A DNA stretch of 7,561 nt, from assembly GCA_002295705.1 (NCBI GenBank), contig DBHP01000049.1, forward strand, positions 1 through 7,561. Reading direction: 5' to 3'. The notes below the pieces were generated by a model. It had not been told where the DNA came from, made no database searches, and worked only from the letters and a program-made list of their open reading frames with translations. Numbering within the stretch: position 1 is the first letter of the stretch; every line of letters starts with the position of its first letter. The DNA is from Candidatus Neomicrothrix sp. UBA825. Its GTDB lineage: Bacteria; Actinomycetota; Acidimicrobiia; Acidimicrobiales; UBA8592. The position numbers were made by a program, and so were the translations under genes. Shown in pieces: positions 1-6,114 of this stretch.

Positions 1-2
1 TA

Positions 3-692
3 GTTAGAACCCATGCGCAAATAGCGCCAATTGCTGAGGTTTTCAAAGATCAGGATATTAAATTCAGAGTGGCAGCTGATAGCGAATCCACAGCTGGATC
101 AGGTAGCGACGACGAGGTCCAAATTCTTACTCTTCACGCAGCAAAGGGATTGGAGTGGAAGATAGTTCATCTCTGCGGTGTTGAGGAAGGGTTCCATCCT
201 ATTGCCCATGCCAATACTGAGTCGGCCTTAAGCGAAGAGCGACGTCTATTCTTTGTAGGATTAACGAGGGCTGAGGAAGAGCTTCATATTTCTTGGGCCA
301 GAAATCGTTCCCTAGGAGGCAAAAGAAGCAGAAAACCTTCAACATATATCAAAGAACTAACCAATCTCTTAGACCCGACTCCATTCAAATTTGTCAGCGA
401 TACGAAGAATTTATCGCAGAAAATACGGACCTTCCTTAGTTCACGTAATGTGACGGATCACCAACAGAACACTACTGATAGCGAGAAAAGTTGTACAGAC
501 AAATTGGACTCAATGCGAAGAAACATTGCCAAAGTTAATGATTCTAAACCAGAGATCGTGCTATCAGATGATGCCATTGCGGCACTTGTCTCAGCAAAGC
601 CCAAATCAATACAAGATTTATATAAGATACCTCAGGTCAGTTCGTTAGTTATTGATCGCTTTGGCGAACAGATAATTAGAATCTTTTCGTAA
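3..692 (+). CDS. uvrD2: ATP-dependent DNA helicase UvrD2-like, C-terminal part (5' truncated by window edge)
   Basis: Superfamily 1 3'-5' DNA helicase, C-terminal 229 residues only. The frame is open to the window edge, so the GTG at 69 is an internal codon, not a start. Visible in order (residue 1 = codon at nt 3): VRTHAQ (1-6), the motif IV region; TLHAAKGLEW (43-52), motif V; EERRLFFVGLTRA (78-90), motif VI with Arg88; then SWARNRSLGGKRSRKPS, a stretch typical of actinobacterial UvrD2. After a poorly conserved linker comes an HRDC-like region (about 162-229, including LSDDAIAALVSAKP and IDRFGEQII), which separates UvrD2 from UvrD1/PcrA. UvrD2 proteins usually carry a CxxC...CxxC module between the helicase core and HRDC; here that linker has a single Cys (165), so the module is degenerate. 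Expected cytoplasmic role: DNA unwinding in repair and replication. The stop is TAA at 690-692, 38 nt before the permease ATG. Confidence 0.9.
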   Translation, partial: VRTHAQIAPIAEVFKDQDIKFRVAADSESTAGSGSDDEVQILTLHAAKGLEWKIVHLCGVEEGFHPIAHANTESALSEERRLFFVGLTRAEEELHISWARNRSLGGKRSRKPSTYIKELTNLLDPTPFKFVSDTKNLSQKIRTFLSSRNVTDHQQNTTDSEKSCTDKLDSMRRNIAKVNDSKPEIVLSDDAIAALVSAKPKSIQDLYKIPQVSSLVIDRFGEQIIRIFS

Positions 693-719
693 TAGTTCCA
701 GTTGACTCGCTTATATTGC

Positions 720-725
720 TAAAAT
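720..725 (+). promoter_or_regulatory. Candidate -10 element for a leaderless permease transcript
   Basis: TAAAAT ends 5 nt before the ATG at 731, so it lies at -11 to -6 if transcription starts on the A of the ATG. No Shine-Dalgarno-like purine run precedes this ATG. A TTGACT at 702-707 resembles a -35 box, but the spacer is only 12 nt, so I do not pair it. The same arrangement occurs before the HAD gene and murT, which raises the likelihood that it is real. Confidence 0.4.
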
Positions 726-730
726 TTCGC

Positions 731-2815
731 ATGGCCGGTAAGGACTCATCTTCTTCAGACCTCCAAAGGTCTTTAGGCCTCCGGCACGTCTTTGTTCTAA
801 GCACTGGGGGCACAATTAGCGCAGGCTTGTTCTTCCTTCCCAGCTTTGCAGTTGATAAAGCTGGCCCATCTGCGGTTCTTGCCTACTTAATTGCGGGCCT
901 TCTAGCGTTACCCGCAATGCTTAGCGTATCAGAGTTGTCTACTGCGATGCCTCGAGCCGGCGGCCTCTACTATTTTCTCGCAAGAGCACTTGGTCCTGCC
1001 GGAGGAACCCTTAGCGGAGTCTCCACATGGGTGTCTCTTGTTATGAAGGATGCTTTCGCTCTAGTAGGCATGAGCGCTTATCTGAATTTAATCGTTGACT
1101 TACCAGCGAAACCTACTGCGATTTGCTTGATAGCTTTCTTTACTATCTTAAATATTGTTGGTTCGAAGACTAGTGCTTCCCTGCAAATGGGAATGGTGGC
1201 TTTTTTGCTCGGCATTATGGGATGGTACATGATCGCTGGACTCCCGGATACTAACAGTGGTCTCGGTGATTTTGACCCCTTCTTTACAAGCGGGTCGGGC
1301 GGATTTGTCGCAGCTATCGGCCTTGTTTTTGTCAGCTACGGAGGTTTAACAAAAGTTGCTAGCATCGCAGAAGAGGTTGAGGACCCTTCAAAAAATATTC
1401 CTCTTGGAGTTATCGTTTCTCTATTTGTAAGCACTGTAGTTTATACAGTCGGTGTTTTAGTAGCAGTTGCGGTTGTACCTGCTGATGATCTAATCGTTGA
1501 TCAGGCTCCCCTACATACTGCTGCCGAATACTTCATGCCAGCAGTCGGCGCAGGATTCGTTATTGCAGCTGCATTGGCTGCTTTCGCTTCGGCGGCTAAT
1601 GCTGGAATTCTTGCGGCGGCACGCTACCCCATGGCTATGAGCCGCGATGGCCTTATGAGTACAAAATTTCTCGAGCTCAGCAGATTTGGGACACCTATTT
1701 GGGGCATCATACTAACTGGGGCAGGTATGTCATTTGTGGTAGTCGCCTTCGGAGCAGGAGCGATCGCCAAGCTTGCAAGCGCTTTCGTTTTAGTTAAATT
1801 AGCTCTTGTAAATTTGGCTGTAATCGTGCTGAGGTCTGCAAGGATTTCTTCATATGCCCCAGGCTTTAAAACTCCTCTTTATCCTTTCACTCAAATTCTT
1901 GGTATCGGTATCTCTTTGTTTCTGATCGTGAAGCTTGGGTCTTTCCCATTGCTTCTGGTGTGTGCTGCAACTTTGCTGACGCTTGTTTGGTATCACTTCA
2001 TAGGAAAGAAGAAAGCGACGCAAAAAGCTGGTGCGATACATCACATTTACGAGAGGTTAGGTCGAGCGGCTGATACTAGTGTTGATCGAGAAATTTCTGC
2101 TGCTATGCAAAGTCACGGGCTTCGCTCTGAGGATGACTATGCTGGCTTGATTGCGAGAGCTTCAGTGCTCTATGTTCCGAACGATGGTGATATTGATCTA
2201 GCAGCGACTCGCGCTTCACAGGTTTTAAGTCATCGAATAGGAATTGATGCTGATACGGTCAACGAACAATTCTTAGAAACAGGTTCGCTTTGGATACAGC
2301 CCTCTCAAACTCACCCGACAGCCACACCAGTTGCGTTCTTTGATGACGCAGAGGATGATCATTTAGTGATCGTAAAAAGTGAGGCTGGGATCACAATACC
2401 TGCCGAATGGGGAGGTCGAAATGAGCGCGTGAATGCTTTATTTTTTCTTGCCGGCACCACAGCAAAACCAGGCCGTGCTCTTCGTTTAGCTGGAGAGCTG
2501 GCTGGCTATTTAGACGATAATAAGTCTGCGGTATCATTAGATGCGGCCCACGAAGCTGAAGTAAAAGATGGACTTTTGCCTGGGTTAGAGATCGGACAGT
2601 ATCCACTCCTACCTGAAACAGCGATGCGTTCACTTATAGGCAAAAAAATTGAAGATCTAATTTTAGATAAAGATCTTCACATCGAGGCCATACGCAGGGG
2701 TGAAACAGTACTCAGAGCTGACCCTGACACGGAACTCCTTGCTGACGATCAGCTGACCATTATCGGACCAATTGGCGAACTTCCTGACACTGATGAATTA
2801 GCTAATTCAGTCTGA
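731..2815 (+). CDS. APC-superfamily amino acid permease with fused cytosolic EIIA-like and RCK_C-like regulatory tail
   Basis: Predicted inner-membrane secondary transporter, probably for amino acids or polyamines; the substrate cannot be read. I chose ATG 731 (694 aa) over the in-frame TTG at 716. Residues 1-425 hold about 12 hydrophobic segments with APC hallmarks: GGTISAGLFFLP in TM1 (26-37), the loop AMPRAGGLYYFLARALGP (72-89), EEVEDPSKNIPLG after TM6 (214-226), and NAGILAAARYPMAMSRDG near TM8 (290-307). Usual APC carriers have about 450-550 residues; this one has about 270 more. The tail (430-694) has a region resembling PTS EIIA type 2 in layout (about 455-595: DYAGLIARASVLYV, NERVNALFFLAG, ALRLAGELAGYL), but at the place of the phospho-His motif (IPHA) it reads IQPSQT. 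The last about 60 residues (SLIGKKIEDL ... DDQLTIIGP) look like a TrkA-C/RCK_C domain, a ligand-binding module found on channels and carriers. The tail is therefore probably regulatory. Permease call strong; tail domain names moderate. Confidence 0.88.
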   Translation: MAGKDSSSSDLQRSLGLRHVFVLSTGGTISAGLFFLPSFAVDKAGPSAVLAYLIAGLLALPAMLSVSELSTAMPRAGGLYYFLARALGPAGGTLSGVSTWVSLVMKDAFALVGMSAYLNLIVDLPAKPTAICLIAFFTILNIVGSKTSASLQMGMVAFLLGIMGWYMIAGLPDTNSGLGDFDPFFTSGSGGFVAAIGLVFVSYGGLTKVASIAEEVEDPSKNIPLGVIVSLFVSTVVYTVGVLVAVAVVPADDLIVDQAPLHTAAEYFMPAVGAGFVIAAALAAFASAANAGILAAARYPMAMSRDGLMSTKFLELSRFGTPIWGIILTGAGMSFVVVAFGAGAIAKLASAFVLVKLALVNLAVIVLRSARISSYAPGFKTPLYPFTQILGIGISLFLIVKLGSFPLLLVCAATLLTLVWYHFIGKKKATQKAGAIHHIYERLGRAADTSVDREISAAMQSHGLRSEDDYAGLIARASVLYVPNDGDIDLAATRASQVLSHRIGIDADTVNEQFLETGSLWIQPSQTHPTATPVAFFDDAEDDHLVIVKSEAGITIPAEWGGRNERVNALFFLAGTTAKPGRALRLAGELAGYLDDNKSAVSLDAAHEAEVKDGLLPGLEIGQYPLLPETAMRSLIGKKIEDLILDKDLHIEAIRRGETVLRADPDTELLADDQLTIIGPIGELPDTDELANSV

Positions 2816-2819
2816 CAGA

Positions 2820-3599
2820 TCAAATTAGAGAAAAGTCAGCGATTACGGGCGCATGATCAGAAGGCTTTTCACCTTTTCGCGCGTTTCGATCTACAACGAT
2901 GGTTTCTATTCTTTGATTCATTGCAATGGTTGGCAAGATAAAGTCGATTCGCATTCCCATTTTCTTGTAAAAGCTACCTTGTCGATAATCCCAGAAGGTA
3001 TAGATCCCTGCCTCATCAGGGTTTTGATAGCGAAGGGAGTCAATCAGCCCCCAATCTAATACTTGAAAGAAAGCATCTCTCTCAGGCTCACTCACGTGAG
3101 TTGCTCCTTTGAACGAATTGATATCCCAGACATCATGATCATCTGGAGCGACGTTAAAATCGCCAAGAACGGCGAGGTTATCATTTGGGTCATTATTTAG
3201 TTCGAGGTGAGATCTCAATCTTGATAACCAATCAAGTTTGTAATGGTAGTGATCGTGCCCTACCTCTCGTCCATTGGGAACATATGCGCTAGCAACACGA
3301 ACATCGTTGCAAGTCGCCCAAATAATTCGGGCGTCAGGGTCCTCTGGCTTCCCATCATCAAAGCCGTAACATACATCATCTAAACCAACATTGCTTAGGA
3401 TCGCAACACCATTCCATCTGCCTTCGCCGTTGTGCACGCTTTCATAACCCATCTCTTTGAAGACGGAATGCGGGAACGCGTCAGAAGTCATCTTGGTTTC
3501 TTGTATGCATAAAACGGATGGATTAAATCTATTAACCCAGTCAACCACTCTCGGCATTCTCGCTTTCAAGGAGTTAACATTCCATGTGGCGATTCGCAT
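2820..3599 (-). CDS. xthA: Exodeoxyribonuclease III family protein (AP endonuclease)
   Basis: Mg-dependent exonuclease/AP endonuclease of the endonuclease-exonuclease-phosphatase fold, acting in base excision repair by cutting at abasic sites and trimming 3' ends. The 259-residue length is close to E. coli ExoIII. All active-site blocks are visible: WNVNS with Asn7, QETK with metal ligand Glu34, AYVPNG with Tyr106, GDFNV with Asp147 and Asn149, RIDFIL with Asp219, and SDHAPV with Asp248-His249; the aromatic FWDYR (202-206) is also typical. The ATG at 3599 overlaps the TAA of the upstream HAD gene in a TAATG, and AAGGA sits 9 nt before it, so it is the second gene of a minus-strand operon and probably translationally coupled. 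Its TGA lies 4 nt from the stop of the convergent permease. The family also contains ExoA and other EEP nucleases, so the symbol is a family-level assignment. Confidence 0.93.
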   Translation of the reverse strand: MRIATWNVNSLKARMPRVVDWVNRFNPSVLCIQETKMTSDAFPHSVFKEMGYESVHNGEGRWNGVAILSNVGLDDVCYGFDDGKPEDPDARIIWATCNDVRVASAYVPNGREVGHDHYHYKLDWLSRLRSHLELNNDPNDNLAVLGDFNVAPDDHDVWDINSFKGATHVSEPERDAFFQVLDWGLIDSLRYQNPDEAGIYTFWDYRQGSFYKKMGMRIDFILPTIAMNQRIETIVVDRNARKGEKPSDHAPVIADFSLI

Positions 3600-4252
3600 T
3601 AATTTCGATCCTTACATTTATTTACCCTCAAGACTTCATATAAATCCTTGAGTGCTTGTTGTTCACTCATCACCTTAATTGTACGCATGCCCATTTGACG
3701 GGCTGGTTTAAGATTAATACCCAAATCATCAAGAAAAACACATTCAGCTGGGTCAACACCGATTACTTGACATGCCGCTTCATAAAATACCTTCTCAGGT
3801 TTTCTTACTCCTATCTTTGAAGACTCTATTACATCGTCTACCAAGTCAATCACCATTTCTAGATGAGCTGTGGGGCTTCTTTTATCTCTGGGTGAATCAT
3901 TAGAGCTTTGTTGTAGATTATTTGTCAGGATGGCCAACTTGTATTGCGTTCTTAGAGACTTAATGGCATCTACCATATTTGGACGAATTGTTGTTTCCAG
4001 ACATTTCAACACGCGTTCAGCGCTGAGACTAACTCCGAGAGCTACAGCCTCCTCCTCAAAAGCAGAGATAAATTGATCTCTTGTTACTTCGTTGCGTTCA
4101 TATTTCGCCCACGCGTTCGTATCTGGGTTTATGCTGTTTATCTTACGAATGACTCCAGATGGTATTGCTACCTCTCTCTCGTACTCTCCGAACGCATCAA
4201 AAGGACTCGTCGTGATTACTCCCCCGAAATCAAAAAGTATCGCTTTGATCAT
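3599..4252 (-). CDS. HAD superfamily (subfamily IA) hydrolase, phosphatase-like
   Basis: Likely small-molecule phosphatase, substrate unknown, cytoplasmic, 217 aa. I start it at the ATG at 4252 because MIKAILFDFGGVI is the normal N-terminus of this family; the open frame extends to a TTG at 4303, but those 17 residues have no HAD character. HAD motifs: I, FDFGGV with nucleophile Asp8; II, AILTNN with Thr110; III, Lys151 in GVRKPEKVFYEAA; IV, FLDD with Asp175-Asp176 followed by LGINLKPARQMGM. A helical cap (about 15-95) follows motif I, as in the C1 cap type. The motif IV region and the GVRKP block most resemble the HAD domains of ACAD10/11-like and epoxide-hydrolase-N-terminal-like phosphatases. 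The +2 acid of the usual DxD is Gly10, as in the YihX type. Its TAA overlaps the ATG of the exonuclease gene by one base, making it the first gene of that operon. Confidence 0.88.
   Translation of the reverse strand: MIKAILFDFGGVITTSPFDAFGEYEREVAIPSGVIRKINSINPDTNAWAKYERNEVTRDQFISAFEEEAVALGVSLSAERVLKCLETTIRPNMVDAIKSLRTQYKLAILTNNLQQSSNDSPRDKRSPTAHLEMVIDLVDDVIESSKIGVRKPEKVFYEAACQVIGVDPAECVFLDDLGINLKPARQMGMRTIKVMSEQQALKDLYEVLRVNKCKDRN
3609..3613 (-). promoter_or_regulatory. Ribosome binding site of the exonuclease III gene
   Basis: On the minus strand AAGGA lies 9 nt before the ATG at 3599, inside the last codons of the HAD gene. It supports that start, and contrasts with the lack of such a site before the operon's first gene. 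Confidence 0.6.
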
Positions 4253-4258
4253 TGCTAG

Positions 4259-4264
4259 ATCATA
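4259..4264 (-). promoter_or_regulatory. Candidate -10 element for a leaderless HAD-exonuclease operon transcript
   Basis: On the minus strand TATGAT (one base from TATAAT) lies exactly at -12 to -7 if transcription starts on the A of the ATG at 4252. No Shine-Dalgarno sequence is present between it and the ATG (CTAGCA). No convincing -35 box is seen at 16-18 nt spacing. This is the best -10 match in the window. Confidence 0.5.
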
Positions 4265-4316
4265 CGACTTTCGATGCCACAAGACATAGTCAGAAATAAC
4301 CAAAAGCGTTCAACGA

Positions 4317-4322
4317 TAAGGT
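4317..4322 (+). promoter_or_regulatory. Weak candidate -10 element for ettA
   Basis: TAAGGT fits TAnnnT and would place transcription start near 4329, giving a leader of only about 6 nt before the ATG at 4335. No clear -35 is seen, and no well-spaced ribosome binding site (the AAGG inside this hexamer is 13 nt from the ATG). It lies in the 82-nt divergent region shared with the HAD promoter, so both promoters must be compact. Confidence 0.3.
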
Positions 4323-4334
4323 ACCCTCAAGTCA

Positions 4335-6008
4335 ATGGCTCATGAATACATCTTCACTATGCACAAATGCTCTCGGTTCTACCCTCCGGATCGCGAAGTC
4401 CTCAAGGACATAAGTCTCTCTTTTTTCCCTGGAGCGAAAATAGGTGTCCTAGGAATGAACGGTGCAGGAAAATCTTCGCTCCTAAAAATTATGGCTGGCC
4501 TAGACGATGGATTTACAGGCGAAGCGAGGTTGACTTCTTCATTTACTGTCGGGTACTTGCCCCAGGAACCCGAGTTAAACACTGCGAAGACAGTCCATGA
4601 AAACGTAATGGATGGAGTCGGGGAAATAGCTTCGCTACTAGAAGACTATGACCAAGTCTTGGCGGCTTGGTCCGACCCAGATGCAGATTTTGAAAAGCTT
4701 GGATCTTTACAAGCTGAAATTGAAGGGAAAATTGACGCCGCGGGAGCATGGGATCTTCAACGAATGGTGGAGATAGCCATGGATGCCCTTAGGCTACCGC
4801 CAGGCGACTCAAGCGTTCAAAACCTGTCGGGTGGCGAAACGCGCAGAGTTGCGTTATGCAAGCTGCTCCTTTCAAAGCCGGACTTACTTCTTCTTGACGA
4901 ACCAACTAATCATCTGGATGCAGAATCAGTTGCTTGGCTGGAACGTTTCCTCAACGATTATGTCGGCACAGTTGTAGCAATAACACACGACCGATATTTC
5001 TTAGACAATGTCGCTGAGTGGATCCTTGAGCTGGATAGAGGACGTGGAATCCCTTTCCAAGGGAACTACTCAAGCTGGTTAGAGCAAAAGGAAAAGCGTT
5101 TATCCGATGAAAAGAACAGGGACGCGGCACGACAGAGAACTTTAGCTCGTGAGCTCGAATGGGTGCGAATGGCACCAAAGGCACGTCAAGCAAAGGGGAA
5201 AGCTCGATTGGCGGCCTACGATAAACTCCTAGCAGAATCAAAATCTAGCGATCGCTCCCAAAGGGAACTCCAAATTAATATCCCTGTTGACCAAAGACTC
5301 GGTGACCACGTTATTGAGGTTGATGGGCTTTCAAAGAGTTTTGGTGAAAAACTCTTGATAGAGAACCTTTCATTTTCTTTACCCAAAGCTGGGATAGTTG
5401 GAATAGTTGGGGCTAATGGAGCTGGTAAATCTACGCTGTTCAAACTTTTGACGGGAACCGAGCCTGCTGATTCAGGCACTATAAGGATCGGGCCGACAGT
5501 TGACCTCGGGTATGTTGATCAATCACGAGAATCTCTTGACCCATCTAAAAGTGTTTACGAAGAGATAACCGGTGATGTTGAAAATCTAATAATCGGGGGA
5601 AGAGAAGTAAATGGGCGTGCATACACAGCTTCCTTTAACTTCCGAGGATCAGACCAACAAAAGCTTGTTGGAGATTTATCAGGTGGTGAACGTAACAGGG
5701 TTCACTTAGCGAAAGTGCTCAAGAGTGGCGCCAACGTACTTCTCTTGGACGAACCAACGAATGATTTAGACGTGGATACTTTACGAGCCTTGGAGGGAGG
5801 GCTTGAGGACTTCGCAGGCTGTGCCGTGGTAATTAGCCACGACCGATGGTTCCTTGACAGAATCGCTACTCACGTACTTGCCTTTGAGGGAAATTCCGTA
5901 GTTCGGTGGTTTGAGGGAAATTTCAGTGAGTATGAGAACTTCCTTCGAAAAGAGTTTGGGAGCAATAATCAACCGACTCGAATTAAATATAAGGCTATTA
6001 CTCGCTAA
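4335..6008 (+). CDS. ettA: Energy-dependent translational throttle protein EttA (ABC-F ATPase)
   Basis: ABC-F protein that binds the ribosomal E site and gates entry into elongation according to ATP/ADP level; cytoplasmic, with no membrane segments. Two ATPase domains are visible in 557 residues (E. coli EttA is 555). Domain 1: Walker A GMNGAGKSS (40-48), signature LSGGE (164-168), Walker B LLLLDEP with catalytic Glu189, and switch His218 in ITHDR. Domain 2: Walker A GANGAGKST (359-367), signature LSGGE (448-452), Walker B LLLDEP with Glu473, and His502 in ISHDR. An arm insertion lies at about 95-135 (SDPDADFEKL). The interdomain P-site linker contains ELEWVRMAPKARQAKGKARL (273-292), which is diagnostic of EttA rather than Uup or resistance ABC-Fs. 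The C-terminus ends in RIKYKAITR, as in the family. The start MAHEYIFTMHK matches the family N-terminus. Divergent from the HAD gene, and 106 nt before murT. Confidence 0.96.
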   Translation: MAHEYIFTMHKCSRFYPPDREVLKDISLSFFPGAKIGVLGMNGAGKSSLLKIMAGLDDGFTGEARLTSSFTVGYLPQEPELNTAKTVHENVMDGVGEIASLLEDYDQVLAAWSDPDADFEKLGSLQAEIEGKIDAAGAWDLQRMVEIAMDALRLPPGDSSVQNLSGGETRRVALCKLLLSKPDLLLLDEPTNHLDAESVAWLERFLNDYVGTVVAITHDRYFLDNVAEWILELDRGRGIPFQGNYSSWLEQKEKRLSDEKNRDAARQRTLARELEWVRMAPKARQAKGKARLAAYDKLLAESKSSDRSQRELQINIPVDQRLGDHVIEVDGLSKSFGEKLLIENLSFSLPKAGIVGIVGANGAGKSTLFKLLTGTEPADSGTIRIGPTVDLGYVDQSRESLDPSKSVYEEITGDVENLIIGGREVNGRAYTASFNFRGSDQQKLVGDLSGGERNRVHLAKVLKSGANVLLLDEPTNDLDVDTLRALEGGLEDFAGCAVVISHDRWFLDRIATHVLAFEGNSVVRWFEGNFSEYENFLRKEFGSNNQPTRIKYKAITR

Positions 6009-6076
6009 TTCCCAAGACTGTTTTCTAGCCCAGAAGATACACCAATTTGATTTTTAGTTTCGAAGTAACCTTAGTG

Positions 6077-6100
6077 ACCTCTAATAGACACCAAAGAGGT
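6077..6100. repeat. Inverted repeat ACCTCT/AGAGGT upstream of the murT -10
   Basis: ACCTCT (6077-6082) is the perfect reverse complement of AGAGGT (6095-6100), with a 12-nt gap. It occupies about -38 to -15 relative to the proposed murT start of transcription, where a -35 box or an operator would be. No T-run follows directly, so it does not look like a terminator for ettA. Short enough to be chance. Confidence 0.3.
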
Positions 6101-6114
6101 TGTAATATCTCTTT
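6093..6114. repeat. Inverted repeat AAAGAG/CTCTTT flanking the murT -10
   Basis: AAAGAG (6093-6098) and CTCTTT (6109-6114) are perfect reverse complements separated by 10 nt that contain TAATAT. The left arm overlaps the right arm of the neighbouring ACCTCT/AGAGGT repeat, so the two structures share AGAG. A protein binding this symmetric site would cover the promoter; this is inference. Confidence 0.3.
6103..6108 (+). promoter_or_regulatory. Candidate -10 element for a leaderless murT-gatD transcript
   Basis: TAATAT lies exactly at -12 to -7 if transcription starts on the A of the murT ATG at 6115. There is no ribosome binding site at normal distance; the nearest purine run (AAAGAGG, 6093-6099) is 15 nt away, upstream of the hexamer. 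The 106-nt gap after ettA and the lack of a plain terminator there leave read-through from ettA possible as well. Confidence 0.45.

Noticed and set aside
69..71. GTG at 69 as the start of a short helicase-like gene
   Set aside because: The frame is open to the window edge and helicase motif IV (VRTHAQ) lies upstream of it, so it is an internal valine codon of a larger gene.
702..707. TTGACT as a -35 box for the permease
   Set aside because: The spacer to TAAAAT is 12 nt, too short for a standard promoter, and no TAnnnT lies at 16-18 nt.
716..730. TTG at 716 as the permease start (five extra residues)
   Set aside because: The ATG at 731 follows directly, has a -10-like hexamer at leaderless distance, and the extra residues MLKFR add nothing recognisable. 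No ribosome binding site supports the TTG.
1850..2633. Minus-strand frames of 64 and 80 codons inside the permease
   Set aside because: Antisense to a continuous permease reading frame, with compositions unlike real proteins and no start signal.
4253..4303. N-terminal extension of the HAD protein to TTG 4303
   Set aside because: The 17 added residues (containing WHRKSYDL) are unlike HAD N-termini, and the extension would run through the candidate -10 element. MIKAILFDFGG is the expected start.
4951..5479. Minus-strand open frames of 87 and 96 codons inside ettA
   Set aside because: They lie antisense to strongly conserved ABC-F coding sequence, resemble no protein family I know, and have no start signals. 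Shadow frames.
6009..6076. Terminator after ettA
   Set aside because: There is a T-rich stretch (TTTGATTTTTAG) but no stable GC-rich hairpin before it.
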